DNA of 64,000 bases from Microbacterium sp. BLY (GTDB lineage: Bacteria > Actinomycetota > Actinomycetes > Actinomycetales > Microbacteriaceae), in NCBI RefSeq assembly GCF_017939615.1, contig NZ_JAGKSR010000001.1, positions 1,116,001-1,180,000 of the forward strand. Direction: 5' to 3'. Below are positions 47,942 to 57,713 of this stretch, in pieces (within the stretch, counting starts at the first letter, position 1; each line of letters opens with the position of its first letter). The notes beneath the pieces are model-generated. The model had not been told where the DNA came from, searched no databases, and saw only the letters and a program-made list of their open reading frames with translations. The position numbers and the translations under genes are program-made.

Positions 47942-48979
47942 TCAGTCCTCGTCGAGGAGCTCGCCGCGGATGCGGCGGAGGTCTTCCATGAGCGAGCCGA
48001 TGAGGATCCAGTGCTGCGAGGACGGCGGGCGGATCACGAGCGGAGCCGTCAGAGCGGGGATCGCGGAGGTGAGGGCCTCCGGCTCCGGAGCCGGCGCCGC
48101 GGTCTGCACGGCCAGGCGCACATCGTGCCCGGCGCGGCGCAGCTGCTCCGCGATGGCGGCGACCGCCGGCTCCTCGCCGAGGCGGTCGTCGTAATGGTCG
48201 AAGTAGGCGCGAGTCATGCCGATGGTCTGCGTGACGATGGGGGAGAGCCGGTCGAGCAGCGCCTTCAGCTCCTGCAGATCGGCCCGGTGGGTCGAACGCC
48301 GCGGATTCAGCGTGAGCGACTCCTCCCCGGCGGCGATCGCGGCGTCGGCGGCATCCTTCATGGGGCGCAGCAGCCGCACCTCGAGCATGAGCTCCTGGAG
48401 CCGCGCCGGGGTCTGCGGCTCCGGCAGCGCCTCCGCGAGGCGGTCGAGACTCGCGGCGAGCTCGCGCCCCAGCATGCCCACGTTCTGCCGGGCCGGCTCC
48501 ACGAGGACGGGAGGCACGATCAGCGCGTTCACGACGATCCCGATCACGACCCCGATCAGGGTCTCCCCGATCCGGGCGACCGCGTACTCCGGACTCGACG
48601 ACCCGAGCGCGAGCACGAGCATCGCCGAGATCGCGACCTGGTTGCCGGTGCCCGGCGACGCCCGGAAGACCCACGCCACGAGCATCGCCACGACGATCGC
48701 CAGCAGCACGATCCAGCTCGGCGAGCCCAGCAGCAGGCCGAGGCCGACCGCGATCACCACCCCGACGATGACGCCGATGCTGCGCTCCAGCGCCTTGGAC
48801 AGCGACTGGTTGACGCTCGGCTGCACGACAAGCAGCGCGGCGATCGCCGCGAACACCGGCAGCTGCCCCGGGAACACCAGGCCTGCGATCAGCCACGCGA
48901 CGATCGTGGCCGCGGCCGACTTCACCACCTGCAGGAGGGGCGAGCGCTGGGAGGCGCGGATCGCGGCGGGGATGCGCAT
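47942..48979 (-). CDS. FUSC-family transporter (aromatic-acid-exporter-like)
   Basis: A 345-aa protein with the FUSC membrane domain in the first ~170 residues, about five or six spans ('VVKSAAATIVAWLIAGLVF', 'LPVFAAIAALLVVQPSVNQSLSKALERSIGVIVG', 'WIVLLAIVVAMLVAWVF'), then a long cytoplasmic helical region with acidic tail. FUSC proteins export aromatic acids or other organic anions; the ligand here is unknown. The start at 48977-48979 is chosen over 49019-49021 because GGAGG lies just before it, though spacing is short. Confidence 0.8.
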   Translation of the reverse strand: MRIPAAIRASQRSPLLQVVKSAAATIVAWLIAGLVFPGQLPVFAAIAALLVVQPSVNQSLSKALERSIGVIVGVVIAVGLGLLLGSPSWIVLLAIVVAMLVAWVFRASPGTGNQVAISAMLVLALGSSSPEYAVARIGETLIGVVIGIVVNALIVPPVLVEPARQNVGMLGRELAASLDRLAEALPEPQTPARLQELMLEVRLLRPMKDAADAAIAAGEESLTLNPRRSTHRADLQELKALLDRLSPIVTQTIGMTRAYFDHYDDRLGEEPAVAAIAEQLRRAGHDVRLAVQTAAPAPEPEALTSAIPALTAPLVIRPPSSQHWILIGSLMEDLRRIRGELLDED

Positions 48980-49080
48980 GACCTCCACGGTAGTCGCGCC
49001 GATGTCAACCCCATCGCCCATCCCGCGCGGAGCGGGCTGAATAGAAACACACGAACGACGAACAAGTGAGGAGCATCCCC

Positions 49081-49536
49081 ATGGTGCAGATCATCGAGAC
49101 CATCGACGTCGACGTTCCCGTCCGCACGGCGTACAACCAGTGGACGCAGTTCGAGAGCTTCCCGAAGTTCCTCGACGAGGTCGTCTCCATCACGCAGATC
49201 GACGAGACCCACACGCACTGGAAGGTGAACGTGGGGGGCGCGGAGCGTGAGTTCGACGCCGAGATCACCGAGCAGCACCCGGATGAGCGCGTCGCGTGGA
49301 ACAGCGTCGGCGGCGAGACCGAGCACGCGGGCGTCGTGACGTTCCACAAGCTCGACGACAGCACCACGCGGGTCACGGTCCAGCTGGACTGGGAGCCGGA
49401 GGGGCTGCTGGAGAAGGTGGGCGCCCTCGTCGGCGCCGGATCCCACGCGGTGAAGAAGGATCTGAAGAACTTCAAGGAGTTCATCGAGGGCCGCGGTGTC
49501 GAGACCGGCGCCTGGCGCGGTGACGTGGACGCCTGA
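49081..49536 (+). CDS. SRPBCC-family protein (polyketide-cyclase-like)
   Basis: A 151-aa START-like protein: 'IIETIDVDVPVRTAYNQWTQFESFPKFLDEVVSITQIDETHTHWKV' and 'VTVQLDWEPEGLLEKVGALVGAGSHAVKKDLKNFKEFIEGRGVETGAWRG'. The second half with the conserved 'DLKNFKEFIE' helix is typical of the small stress-related cyclase family of actinobacteria. No enzyme activity is predictable. GAGGAG before the ATG at 49081. A strong hairpin follows. Confidence 0.85.
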   Translation: MVQIIETIDVDVPVRTAYNQWTQFESFPKFLDEVVSITQIDETHTHWKVNVGGAEREFDAEITEQHPDERVAWNSVGGETEHAGVVTFHKLDDSTTRVTVQLDWEPEGLLEKVGALVGAGSHAVKKDLKNFKEFIEGRGVETGAWRGDVDA

Positions 49537-49545
49537 CGTCCCCTT

Positions 49546-49588
49546 CGACGAGGCCCGGGATCGCCCTGTGCGGTTCCGGGCCTCGTCG
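49546..49588 (+). terminator. Rho-independent-type hairpin
   Basis: CGACGAGGCCCGG (49546-49558) and CCGGGCCTCGTCG (49576-49588), 13 bp perfect with a 17-nt loop, just after the SRPBCC stop. No long U-run follows. Confidence 0.6.
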
Positions 49589-49632
49589 CGTCTGGGCGTG
49601 CGGACGTCGGACGGGCGTGCTTGCATGGGCGC

Positions 49633-50721
49633 ATGGACACGAGGGAGCGTCTGCGCGGTGAGGCTCGGGCGGTGCTCGCGACCGTGGTCTGCTTCGTCGC
49701 GGGAGCTGTCGCCGGAGCGCTGCTCCTCGCCGGCCCGCCCCGCCCGCTGACCGGGGAGGGCTCGCTGGCGCTCCCGGCCGCGGGCGTCGCCGGCGTGGTC
49801 GCGGCGCTCGCGTTCGTCGTCTCCACCAGCCGGCACCGGCGAGGGGAGACGGCGCAGATGCCGCGGTGGCAGCGCATCGTGTCGCACCTGTCCGCCGCCG
49901 CGCTCACCGTCGCGTTCGGCGCGGTCACGGCACTGGGCGTGCTGCTGACGACCGAGGTGCTCGCGGTCGGGCTGCAGGGACTCGCGCTCGGCGCGATCGG
50001 CGGCGGGCTGCTCACGGGCGTCGCGTCCGCGGTCGGCGGACGGCTCGCGTTCGGCGCGGGCATCGGCCTGCGCACGGCCGACCTCGCCGCGCTCCTGTTC
50101 GCCTTCCTCGTGATCGGCACCCTGTTCGCGATGGTGACGGCGGCGGACCCGCGGTGGTGGGAGCAGAACTTCTCGCAGCTCGGCGTCGGGTGGGCCTTCA
50201 ACGGCACCCTCGTCGTGGCGGGGCTGCTGGTGGCCACCGTCGGGGCCTACATCGGTCGCGACCTGCACCGGCTGCGCGGGGACGCCGCTCTGCCCCGCAT
50301 CGCGACGGTGGTCCTGCTGTGGGCGGCCGCCGGTCTCGCACTCGCCGCGGTCGGGCTCCTTCCGTTGTCGCGCGGACCCGTGCCGCACGACATCGCGGCC
50401 GTCGCGGCGCTGCTCCTGTTCCTCGCGGCCGCCGGTGCGACGACCCTCGCCGTCCCGGGGCGCCCCCCCGCTCTCGTGGCGACCTCCGTCGCCGTGGGGG
50501 TGCTGGTGGTCGTGGCCGTGCTGCTGTGGTGGCCCCTCGGGTTCTTCCCGGTCACCGCGGTGGAGGCGGTCGTCGTCGGGCTCGGTCTGCTCTGGATGAC
50601 GACGCTCGTGCGGGTGCTCGCGATCCTCTCGCCGGACCGGTCCCGTCCCTCCGCGCGGAGCTCGCTGTGGCCGGGCAGGCGGTCGCGCGCGCTCAGGCCG
50701 GTTCGCGGCGCAGGAGCCTGA
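49633..50721 (+). CDS. DUF998-type multi-span membrane protein
   Basis: A 362-aa integral membrane protein with about ten predicted spans. The segment 'FAMVTAADPRWWEQNFSQLGVGWAFNGTLVVAGLLVATVGAYIGRDLHRL' has the N-x-S-x-LG pattern of DUF998 proteins. Function unknown. Start at ATG 49633; the ribosome site is weak, and a short leader or leaderless message is possible. The last codons (~50690-50721) run into a degenerate GGAGCCTGAA repeat related to the intergenic CAGGCG family, which continues to ~50750. Confidence 0.75.
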   Translation: MDTRERLRGEARAVLATVVCFVAGAVAGALLLAGPPRPLTGEGSLALPAAGVAGVVAALAFVVSTSRHRRGETAQMPRWQRIVSHLSAAALTVAFGAVTALGVLLTTEVLAVGLQGLALGAIGGGLLTGVASAVGGRLAFGAGIGLRTADLAALLFAFLVIGTLFAMVTAADPRWWEQNFSQLGVGWAFNGTLVVAGLLVATVGAYIGRDLHRLRGDAALPRIATVVLLWAAAGLALAAVGLLPLSRGPVPHDIAAVAALLLFLAAAGATTLAVPGRPPALVATSVAVGVLVVVAVLLWWPLGFFPVTAVEAVVVGLGLLWMTTLVRVLAILSPDRSRPSARSSLWPGRRSRALRPVRGAGA

Positions 50722-50866
50722 ATCGGCGCGGGAGCCTGAACCGGCGCGCGGGCGTGTGGAGGTAGGGAGTCGAACGGGAGGGGGATGCGGAAGATAGGGC
50801 ATCCGTCCGATGTCGAGGGGGCACCTCAGAGCGGAGTGTAGGGATACGAGCCGTCGAGGAGACATC

Positions 50867-51094
50867 ATGTTCGAGCACCCCTATCTCACCCCGCAGATCA
50901 CCGCCTTCGAGCAGGAGCGGATCGAGCGCGAAGCCGCCCGGCGGCGCCTGCTCATCGAGAGGGCCGATCAGATCGTGCCGCGCCCGGCGGGACCGCTCCG
51001 CCGGCTGCTGCAGCGGCTCGCCCGGCAGGGAGCGCGGCACGCGGCGCGTCCCGCGGCCGCCTCGGGCGCCGGCGAGCCCGTCGGCGCCCGATGA
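50867..51094 (+). CDS. small Arg-rich protein coupled to a LAL regulator
   Basis: A 75-aa basic protein: 'MFEHPYLTPQITAFEQERIEREAARRRLLIERADQIVPRP', then a basic segment and an Ala/Gly-rich tail. Not recognised as a family. AGGAG 7 nt upstream supports the ATG at 50867. It overlaps the LuxR gene at ATGA (51091-51094), so the pair is translationally coupled and may function together, for example as a partner of the regulator. Confidence 0.65.
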   Translation: MFEHPYLTPQITAFEQERIEREAARRRLLIERADQIVPRPAGPLRRLLQRLARQGARHAARPAAASGAGEPVGAR

Positions 51095-54030
51095 CCGATG
51101 GTGTGATGCTGCCGTTCCCGGCCGGCCGTCCGGATGTCGGCGGCGAGTGGCACCATGGATCCATGGCTCCCGCCCCCAGTGCCGCGATGGTCGGGCGCGC
51201 TGCCGAGCTCGCCCAGCTGCATCGCCTGTTCGACGACGCGCGGGCGGGCGTGCCCGCCGCGCTGCTCGTCGAGGGCGAGGCCGGGATCGGCAAGTCGCGG
51301 CTGGTGCGCGAGTTCGGACTCGAGGTCGCGAACGCCGCCGACGTGCACGGCGGCTGGTGCCTCGACCTCGGGTCCTCCCGTGCCCCGTTCGGCCCGCTCC
51401 CCGGCATTCTCCGATCGATCGTGGGACGGCTGGGGGCCGAACGCGTGCGTGACGCGGTCGGCGTGGGGGTCGAGGCGCTCGGGGTGCTGCTGCCCGAGCT
51501 CGTCGACGCGCCCGCGGCCAGGGACCGCACCAGCCCGGAGCGCCTGCGCGACGCGATCGCCTCGCTCATCGAGGCGGCCACGGAACTGGCGCCGCAGGTC
51601 ATCCTCATCGAAGACCTGCACTGGGCCGACGATTCGACTCTCGCGATCCTGTCCTTCCTGCTCCGCACCCTCGACCGCGGGCGGCTGCTGCTGCTCCTCA
51701 CCTGCCGCACCGACGACGTGCGCCGAGGCGACGCGGTGAGCCGGTTCATCGGCGAGGCGACGCGCGCCCGGCTGCTCGAGCGGATGACCGTGTCGCGCCT
51801 CGACGACGACGCGGTCGGTGAGCTCGTCACGCAGATCACCGGGCGGGCGCCGACCGCGACGGCGCTGGCGCGGCTGCAGGTGCGTGCGGAAGGCGTGCCG
51901 TTCTTCGTCGAGGAGATTGCCGGCTGCGACCAGGGGCCGCTCCCGGAGAGCCTGCGCGACCTGCTGCTCGCCCGGTTCGACCGCCTCGGCGACGACGCAC
52001 GGCGAGTGGTGCAGGTCGTGTCCGGTGCCGAGCGTCCGCTGACGGATCCCCTCCTCCGCCACCTCGTCCCGCTCTCGCAGGACCGCATCGAGGACGCGGT
52101 CCGCGAGGCCGTCCGCAGCGGCATCATCGTCGTGGGCGAGGACGACTACCGCTTCCGGCACGCGCTGCTGCGCGAGGCCGTGCACGACGACCTGCTGCCA
52201 GGGGAGCGGGCGCGACTGCACCGCGCCTACGCCGAGGCCCTGGAGGAGGCCGGGGGCGACGACGCCGCGGCGCTGGCGCACCACTGGCAGCTCGCGCAGG
52301 ACGACCGCCGGGCCCTCACCGCCGCGGCGGATGCCATGCGGCAGGCCAAGGCCCAGTACGCGTTCGCGAGTGCCGCCCGCTTCGGTGAGCTCGTCCTCGA
52401 ACTGTGGCCCCTCGTGCCGGACGCCGCGGAGGCGACGGGCTTCGCGCGCCTCGACCTCCTCCACCTGCTCGGCTCCGTCCTGCGCAACGCCGGGGACGGG
52501 GAGCGCGCGCTCGCCGTCGCCAACGTCGCCCTCAGCGAGGTCGATCCGGCGACGGTGGACCCGCGGCTGCACGCCCGGCTCCTGCGCAACAAGGCCCTGT
52601 ACCTCGTCAATCTCGGGCGTCTGGGGGCGATCCCGCTGCTGCAGGAGGCGCTCGCGCTCGCGGAGCGCGTCGACGACGACGTCTTCCGGGCGGAGCTGCT
52701 GAACCAGCTCGCGAGCCGTCGCATGATCGCGGGGGATCGCGAGGAGGCGATCCGGCTGACGGACGAGGCGGAGCGCCGGGCGACGGGCGCCCCCACGACG
52801 GATCAGCTGTCGATCGCCGCGAACGTGCGCGGCGGATCGCTGGCGCACCTCGGCCGGGTCTCCGAGGGGGTGCGCGAGTACGCCCGCGCGCGCGACCTGG
52901 CGGAGGGGGCGACCGCGGAGATGCGGTACCGCGTGAACTACTCCGATCTGCTGACGCTGCTCGGCCGCTACCGGGAGGCGGTGGCCGTCGCGGAGGAGGG
53001 CCTGCGGCGGGCCCGCGAGCTGCGGGTCGAGCGCACGTCGGGTTCGATCATGGCGCAGAACATGATCGTGCCGCTGCTCGAGCTCGGGGAGATCGACCAG
53101 GTGGAGGACATGCTCTCCCGCGACTTCCTGCAGGGCACGCTGCGCGTCTTCCGGATGTACATGAGCATGACCCGGGTGCGCGTGCTCGCCTGGCGGGGCC
53201 GGGCGGCGGAGGCGGCGGAGACCCTGCGGGAGTGGCTGCCCGCGTTCGAGGAGACCGGGGGCTCGGAGCGGCAGATCTGGTACGACCGGATCACGATGCA
53301 GGTCGCCGTGGCCGAGAGCCGGGGCGAGCTCCGCGCGGCGCTCGACGCGATCCGGGAGATGGTGGAGGACGAGCGCCCGGCGCTCCTGCACCAGCGCCGG
53401 CTGCTGCTGGAGGGCGGAGCCCTCGTGTCCGTGCTGCGCGCGGACGGCGCCGATGCGGAGGGCGTGACGGAAGTGCTGCGGGCGTCCTGGGAGGCGCAGC
53501 CGGCGGAGTTGCAGGACGACGCCTGGTCGACCGTGCTGCATGCGCTGCTCGACCCGGACCCCGCGGCGGTCGACGCGGCCCTGCGGCAGGCCGATGGCGA
53601 CGATGTGCCGGTGACCCTCCGGGTGGTTCTGCGGCTCGAACGGGCCCGACTCCACGTGGCCGACGGCGAGCGTGCGGAGGCGGCGAGCGTCCTCGCGGCG
53701 GCGACCGCCATCGCCGACCGCCTGGGGCATGTGCCGCTGCAGCACGCGCTCACGCGGTTCGGCGAGGCGGCCGGGCTGCGGCCCTCCGCCCCGCGCGGAG
53801 GGGCGGAGGGGGAGCAGCTCACCGCGCGCGAGAGGCAGGTGCTCGCGCTCATCGCCGAGGGGCTGAGCAACCGTCAGATCGGGGAGCGCCTGTTCATCAG
53901 CGTGAAGACGGTGAGCGTGCACGTCTCGGCGGTGCTGCGCAAGCTCGGGGTGAGCACCCGCACCGAGGCCGCTGTGGTCCATCGCGCCGACGGCGACGGG
54001 GCGTCCCGTCAGCCGGCCGTGGTAGCGTGA
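51091..54030 (+). CDS. LuxR-family LAL-type transcriptional regulator (AAA ATPase)
   Basis: A 979-aa regulator. An AAA/STAND-type NTPase near the N-terminus: Walker A GEAGIGKS (62-69), Walker B in '[15 protein letters not shown]', then a long TPR-like helical region (~400-880) and a C-terminal LuxR helix-turn-helix ('[53 protein letters not shown]', ~908-960). Such large ATP-binding LuxR (LAL/MalT-type) proteins switch on target operons when a ligand and ATP bind. The ATG at 51091 is chosen for the ATGA overlap; a later ATG at 51163 lacks a ribosome site. The inducer is unknown. Confidence 0.9.
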   Translation: MTDGVMLPFPAGRPDVGGEWHHGSMAPAPSAAMVGRAAELAQLHRLFDDARAGVPAALLVEGEAGIGKSRLVREFGLEVANAADVHGGWCLDLGSSRAPFGPLPGILRSIVGRLGAERVRDAVGVGVEALGVLLPELVDAPAARDRTSPERLRDAIASLIEAATELAPQVILIEDLHWADDSTLAILSFLLRTLDRGRLLLLLTCRTDDVRRGDAVSRFIGEATRARLLERMTVSRLDDDAVGELVTQITGRAPTATALARLQVRAEGVPFFVEEIAGCDQGPLPESLRDLLLARFDRLGDDARRVVQVVSGAERPLTDPLLRHLVPLSQDRIEDAVREAVRSGIIVVGEDDYRFRHALLREAVHDDLLPGERARLHRAYAEALEEAGGDDAAALAHHWQLAQDDRRALTAAADAMRQAKAQYAFASAARFGELVLELWPLVPDAAEATGFARLDLLHLLGSVLRNAGDGERALAVANVALSEVDPATVDPRLHARLLRNKALYLVNLGRLGAIPLLQEALALAERVDDDVFRAELLNQLASRRMIAGDREEAIRLTDEAERRATGAPTTDQLSIAANVRGGSLAHLGRVSEGVREYARARDLAEGATAEMRYRVNYSDLLTLLGRYREAVAVAEEGLRRARELRVERTSGSIMAQNMIVPLLELGEIDQVEDMLSRDFLQGTLRVFRMYMSMTRVRVLAWRGRAAEAAETLREWLPAFEETGGSERQIWYDRITMQVAVAESRGELRAALDAIREMVEDERPALLHQRRLLLEGGALVSVLRADGADAEGVTEVLRASWEAQPAELQDDAWSTVLHALLDPDPAAVDAALRQADGDDVPVTLRVVLRLERARLHVADGERAEAASVLAAATAIADRLGHVPLQHALTRFGEAAGLRPSAPRGGAEGEQLTARERQVLALIAEGLSNRQIGERLFISVKTVSVHVSAVLRKLGVSTRTEAAVVHRADGDGASRQPAVVA

Positions 54031-54104
54031 CCGAGCATGCATGTCGGATCATCGGCATGATGCAGGCCGCGCGAGCGGCCGGTTCAACAGAAAGTAGAAA
54101 ACAC

Positions 54105-54308
54105 ATGGCCACTGGCACTGTGAAATGGTTCAACGCGGAGAAGGGTTTCGGCTTCATCGCTCCTGATGACGGCACCGAAGACCTCTTCGCCCACTACTCG
54201 GCTATCGCCGGCTCCGGTTTCAAGGAGCTCCGCGAGAACCAGAAGGTCGAATTCGACGCTGAGCGTGGCCCCAAGGGCATGCAGGCGGCGAACATCCGCG
54301 CTCTCTGA
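54105..54308 (+). CDS. cspA: cold shock protein (CspA family)
   Basis: A 67-aa OB-fold protein: '[32 protein letters not shown]' contains the RNP1-like KGFGFI and RNP2-like DLFAHY motifs that bind single-stranded RNA and DNA. Acts as an RNA chaperone. A 74-bp stretch lies upstream before the LuxR stop, possibly a cold-responsive leader. Followed by a clear Rho-independent terminator. Confidence 0.95.
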   Translation: MATGTVKWFNAEKGFGFIAPDDGTEDLFAHYSAIAGSGFKELRENQKVEFDAERGPKGMQAANIRAL

Positions 54309-54328
54309 GCGTGCGCTGACTTCCTGAA

Positions 54329-54362
54329 GCCGGTCGGATCCGTACGGATCCGGCCGGCTTTT
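54329..54362 (+). terminator. Rho-independent terminator of cspA
   Basis: GCCGG-TCGGATCC pairs with GGATCCGG-CCGGC around a GTAC loop, and TTTT follows. Starts ~20 bp after the cspA stop. Confidence 0.85.
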
Positions 54363-54465
54363 CGCATGCCCGCCCGCTTCGAATCGCGCAACGGGCGGCA
54401 TCCGGGCGCCGACTGGGACAAGGTGAGTGACTCGAGACGGGAGTGAGGTCGCCCTAACCTCCGTG

Positions 54466-54484
54466 TTAGATTAGGCGAGGCTTA
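54466..54484. promoter_or_regulatory. DtxR/IdeR iron box
   Basis: TTAGATTAGGCGAGGCTTA matches 14 of 19 positions of the consensus TTAGGTTAGSCTAACCTAA. It lies 57 bp upstream of the first siderophore-uptake gene, so iron-loaded DtxR/IdeR should repress the operon. A further CCTAACCT half-site is at 54453-54460. Confidence 0.75.
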
Positions 54485-54541
54485 CCAAAGGCCTGATGCT
54501 CTCGCGTCGACACCCCATCTCCCACCCCGAAGGGAACGCCT

Positions 54542-55567
54542 GTGCGCACCTCTCGACTTCTCGCCCTCGGCGCGGCCGCCGCGCTCGCCGTGACGCTCTC
54601 CGCCTGCTCGTCCTCCGCGCCGGAGTCGACCGCGACCACCGGAGCCAACCCGGCCTCCGACGACGCGTTCCCCGTCACCATCGAGCACGTCTACGGCGAG
54701 ACCACCATCGACGAGAAGCCCGAGCGCGTGGCCACCGTCGCGTGGGCCAACCACGAGGTGCCGCTGGCCCTCGGCATCGTGCCGGTCGGCATGAGCAAGG
54801 CGACCTGGGGCGACGACGACGACAACGGCATCCTGCCCTGGGTCGAGGAGAAGCTCGACGAGCTCGGCGGCGAGGCCCCGGTGCTCTTCGACGAGACCGA
54901 CGGCATCGACTACGAGGCCGTGGCCGACACCGAGCCCGACGTCATCCTCGCCGCGTACTCCGGCCTCACGCAGGAGGAGTACGACACGCTCTCCAAGATC
55001 GCGCCGGTCGTCGCCTACCCCGACGTCGCCTGGGGCACGTCCGTCGACGACATGGTCGAGATGAACTCCAAGGCCCTGGGTCTCGAGGCCGAGGGCGAGG
55101 CGCTGATCGACGACCTCCACGCCGACGCCGACGCCGCCCTGGAGAAGTACAGCATCCTGAAGGACAAGAAGGTCCTCTTCACGTACTTCGACCCGAGCGA
55201 CCTGAGCCAGATCGGCTACTACACCGCGGCCGACACCCGTCCCGGCTACCTGCACGACCTCGGCCTGCCGCTCCCCGCGATCGTGGAGGAGAACGAGGAC
55301 AGCGATCAGTTCTTCCTGGAGGTGAGCGCGGAGCAGGCGCAGAAGTTCGACGACGTCGACGTGCTCGTCACCTACGGCGACGACTCCACGCTCGCCACGC
55401 TGCAGGCCGACCCGCTGCTGTCGAAGATCCCCGCCATCGCGGAGGGCCGCGTCGCGATCCTGCCCGACGCCACGCCCATCGCCGCGTCGGCGAACCCGTC
55501 GGCGCTGTCGATCCCGTGGGGTCTCGAGGACTACCTGGCCATCCTCGCCGCGCCGCTCGAGAAGTAA
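54542..55567 (+). CDS. iron-siderophore ABC transporter substrate-binding lipoprotein
   Basis: A 341-aa FepB/FhuD-type binding protein. Lipoprotein signal with LSAC (Cys22). The class III fold is seen in 'FPVTIEHVYGETTIDEKPERVATVAWANHEVPLALGIVPVGMSKATW' and 'GIDYEAVADTEPDVILAAYSGLTQEEYDTLSKIAPVVAYPD'. It captures a ferric siderophore for the two permeases downstream. GTG 54542 with GAAGGGAA ~6 nt upstream. First gene behind the iron box. Confidence 0.92.
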   Translation: MRTSRLLALGAAAALAVTLSACSSSAPESTATTGANPASDDAFPVTIEHVYGETTIDEKPERVATVAWANHEVPLALGIVPVGMSKATWGDDDDNGILPWVEEKLDELGGEAPVLFDETDGIDYEAVADTEPDVILAAYSGLTQEEYDTLSKIAPVVAYPDVAWGTSVDDMVEMNSKALGLEAEGEALIDDLHADADAALEKYSILKDKKVLFTYFDPSDLSQIGYYTAADTRPGYLHDLGLPLPAIVEENEDSDQFFLEVSAEQAQKFDDVDVLVTYGDDSTLATLQADPLLSKIPAIAEGRVAILPDATPIAASANPSALSIPWGLEDYLAILAAPLEK

Positions 55568-55599
55568 GCTCCGCGTCCGCCCCCCAGCGGAGACTCGTC

Positions 55600-56643
55600 G
55601 TGATCTCAGCACCCGTCCTCGCGCCGGACGCCGCCACCCTGCGGCGTCCGGCGGTGGTGCGCACCCTCTGGCTGCTCGCCGGGGTCGGGGTGATCCTCGT
55701 CCTCGTCGTGCTCTCCGTGTCGTTCGGGGTGCGTGCGGTCACGATCGATGACATCCTCGCCGGGCTCGCGGGTCACACGGACACGATCTCCGAGGCCGCG
55801 GTCGTCAAGCGCATCCCCCGCACGGTGCTCGCGCTCCTCGTGGGGGCGGCGCTCGCCCTCGCCGGGGCGACCATGCAGGCCGTCACCCGCAACCCCGTCG
55901 CCGACCCCGGCATCCTCGGGGTCTCGAACGGCGCCTCCTTCGCGGTCGTGCTCGGCATCGCGTTCTTCGGGTTGAGCAACCCCTACGGGCAGATGGCGTT
56001 CGCGATCGTCGGCGCCGCGGTGGCCGCCGTGTTCGTCTACACCGTCGGCTCGCTCGGCCGCGGCGGGGCCACCCCGCTCAAGCTGGCCCTCGCGGGGGCG
56101 GCGACCTCCGCCGCGTTCGCCTCGCTCATCAGCGCGGTCATGCTGCCGCGGGTCGACCTGCTGCAGACGTTCCAGTCGTGGCAGATCGGCGGCGTCGGCG
56201 GGGCGGAGTGGCCGCGCATCGCGATCACCGCTCCCGTCCTCGCGGTCGGCGCCCTCATCTGCTTCCTGTGCGCGCGGGGCATGAACTCCCTCGCCCTCGG
56301 CGACGACATGGCCACCGGGCTCGGCGAGCATGTGCTGCGCACCCGGATGCTGTCGGCCCTGGGCGCGGTCATCCTCGCCGGCGCGGCGACCGCGATCGCG
56401 GGGCCGATCGGGTTCGTCGGCCTCATCGTCCCGCACATGTGCCGGATGCTCGTGGGAACGGACCACCGCTGGCTGCTGCCGTTCTCGGCCCTGGCCGGCG
56501 CCGCGCTGCTCACCGCCAGCGACATCGTCGGGCGCGTGATCTCGCCATCCTCCGAGGAGATCCAGGTGGGCATCATCACCGCGATCATCGGGGCGCCGTT
56601 CTTCATCTGGATCGTCCGCCGACAGAAGGTGAGGGAGCTGTGA
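55600..56643 (+). CDS. iron-siderophore ABC transporter permease (FecCD family)
   Basis: A 347-aa permease with 8-10 spans and the FecCD signature 'RIPRTVLALLVGAALALAGATMQAVTRNPVADPGILGVSNGASFAVV' and 'GPIGFVGLIVPHMCRMLVGTDHRWLLPFS'. The GTG at 55600 has GGAG 8 nt upstream; the earlier frame is the shadow of the lipoprotein gene. Overlaps the next permease at GTGA (56640-56643). Confidence 0.92.
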   Translation: MISAPVLAPDAATLRRPAVVRTLWLLAGVGVILVLVVLSVSFGVRAVTIDDILAGLAGHTDTISEAAVVKRIPRTVLALLVGAALALAGATMQAVTRNPVADPGILGVSNGASFAVVLGIAFFGLSNPYGQMAFAIVGAAVAAVFVYTVGSLGRGGATPLKLALAGAATSAAFASLISAVMLPRVDLLQTFQSWQIGGVGGAEWPRIAITAPVLAVGALICFLCARGMNSLALGDDMATGLGEHVLRTRMLSALGAVILAGAATAIAGPIGFVGLIVPHMCRMLVGTDHRWLLPFSALAGAALLTASDIVGRVISPSSEEIQVGIITAIIGAPFFIWIVRRQKVREL

Positions 56644-57713
56644 GCACGACGGAGCACACCCTCGTCCGCGGCGACGAGTCGGCCGCCGCCCGCATCGCAC
56701 GGGTCATCGCCGGGCGCCGGGCGCGGCACCGCCGTCACGCGCTGGTCACCGTCGCCCTCGGCGTCGTGGTGGTCGTGCTGTTCGTGGTGGCGCTCATGGT
56801 CGGCAACACGTTCTACCCGCTGGACGAGGTCATCCGCGTGATCCTCGGCGAGACGGTGCCCGGGGCCTCGTTCACGGTCGGCGACCTCCGGCTCCCGCGC
56901 GCGGTCCTCGCCGTCCTCACCGGTCTCGCGTTCGGCATGGCGGGCGTCACCTTCCAGACCATGCTGCGCAATCCGCTGGCCTCCCCCGACATCATCGGCA
57001 TCTCGAACGGCGCCGGGGCGGCCGCGGTCTTCGGGATCGTCGTGCTCTCGCTCAACGGCCCCGCCGTCTCGCTGCTCGCGCTCGTCGGCGCCCTCGTGAC
57101 GGCGCTGGCGATCTACCTCCTCGCCATCAAGGGCGGCTTCGCGGGCACCCGCCTCATCCTCATCGGGATCGGCGTCGCGGCCATGCTGCAGAGCGTCATC
57201 TCGTACCTGCTCTCCCGGGCCGCGAACTGGGACATCCAGACCGCGATGCAGTGGCTCACCGGCAGCCTCAACAACGCCTCGTGGGAGCGGGTGCTGCCGA
57301 TGGCCATCGCCGCGGCGATCCTCGTGCCGCTGCTGCTGTCGCAGGGGCGGGCGCTGGGGGCGCTCCAGCTCGGGGACGACTCCGCCGCGGGGCTCGGCGT
57401 GCGGGTCACCGCCACACGCCTCGTCTTCATCCTCGGCGCCGTGGCCCTCCTCGCGTTCGCGACCGCCGCCACCGGGCCGATCGCCTTCGTCGCCTTCATG
57501 GCCGGACCCATCGCCGCGCGACTCACCGGTCCCGGCGCCACGCTGCTGCTGCCCAGCGGTCTCGTCGGTGCGGTGCTCGTGCTCGGCGGCGACCTCATCG
57601 CCCAGTTCGCACTCGGCGCGCGCTACCCGGTCGGCGTCGTCACCGGCGTCGTGGGTGCGCCGTACCTGATCTACCTGCTCATCCGCACCAACCGCACCGG
57701 AGGCTCGCTGTGA
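56640..57713 (+). CDS. iron-siderophore ABC transporter permease (FecCD family)
   Basis: A 357-aa permease, partner of the preceding one: 'RLPRAVLAVLTGLAFGMAGVTFQTMLRNPLASPDIIGISNGAGAAAV' and 'GPIAFVAFMAGPIAARLTGPGATLLLPSGLVGAVLVLGGDLIAQ'. The start overlaps the first permease's stop and its own stop overlaps the ATPase start (57710-57713). The N-terminal ~35 residues are Arg-rich. Confidence 0.92.
   Translation: MSTTEHTLVRGDESAAARIARVIAGRRARHRRHALVTVALGVVVVVLFVVALMVGNTFYPLDEVIRVILGETVPGASFTVGDLRLPRAVLAVLTGLAFGMAGVTFQTMLRNPLASPDIIGISNGAGAAAVFGIVVLSLNGPAVSLLALVGALVTALAIYLLAIKGGFAGTRLILIGIGVAAMLQSVISYLLSRAANWDIQTAMQWLTGSLNNASWERVLPMAIAAAILVPLLLSQGRALGALQLGDDSAAGLGVRVTATRLVFILGAVALLAFATAATGPIAFVAFMAGPIAARLTGPGATLLLPSGLVGAVLVLGGDLIAQFALGARYPVGVVTGVVGAPYLIYLLIRTNRTGGSL

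Noticed and set aside
50968-54042. 1024-codon minus-strand frame opposite the LAL regulator
   Set aside because: Arg/His/Gln-rich shadow; the plus-strand protein has Walker A and LuxR motifs.
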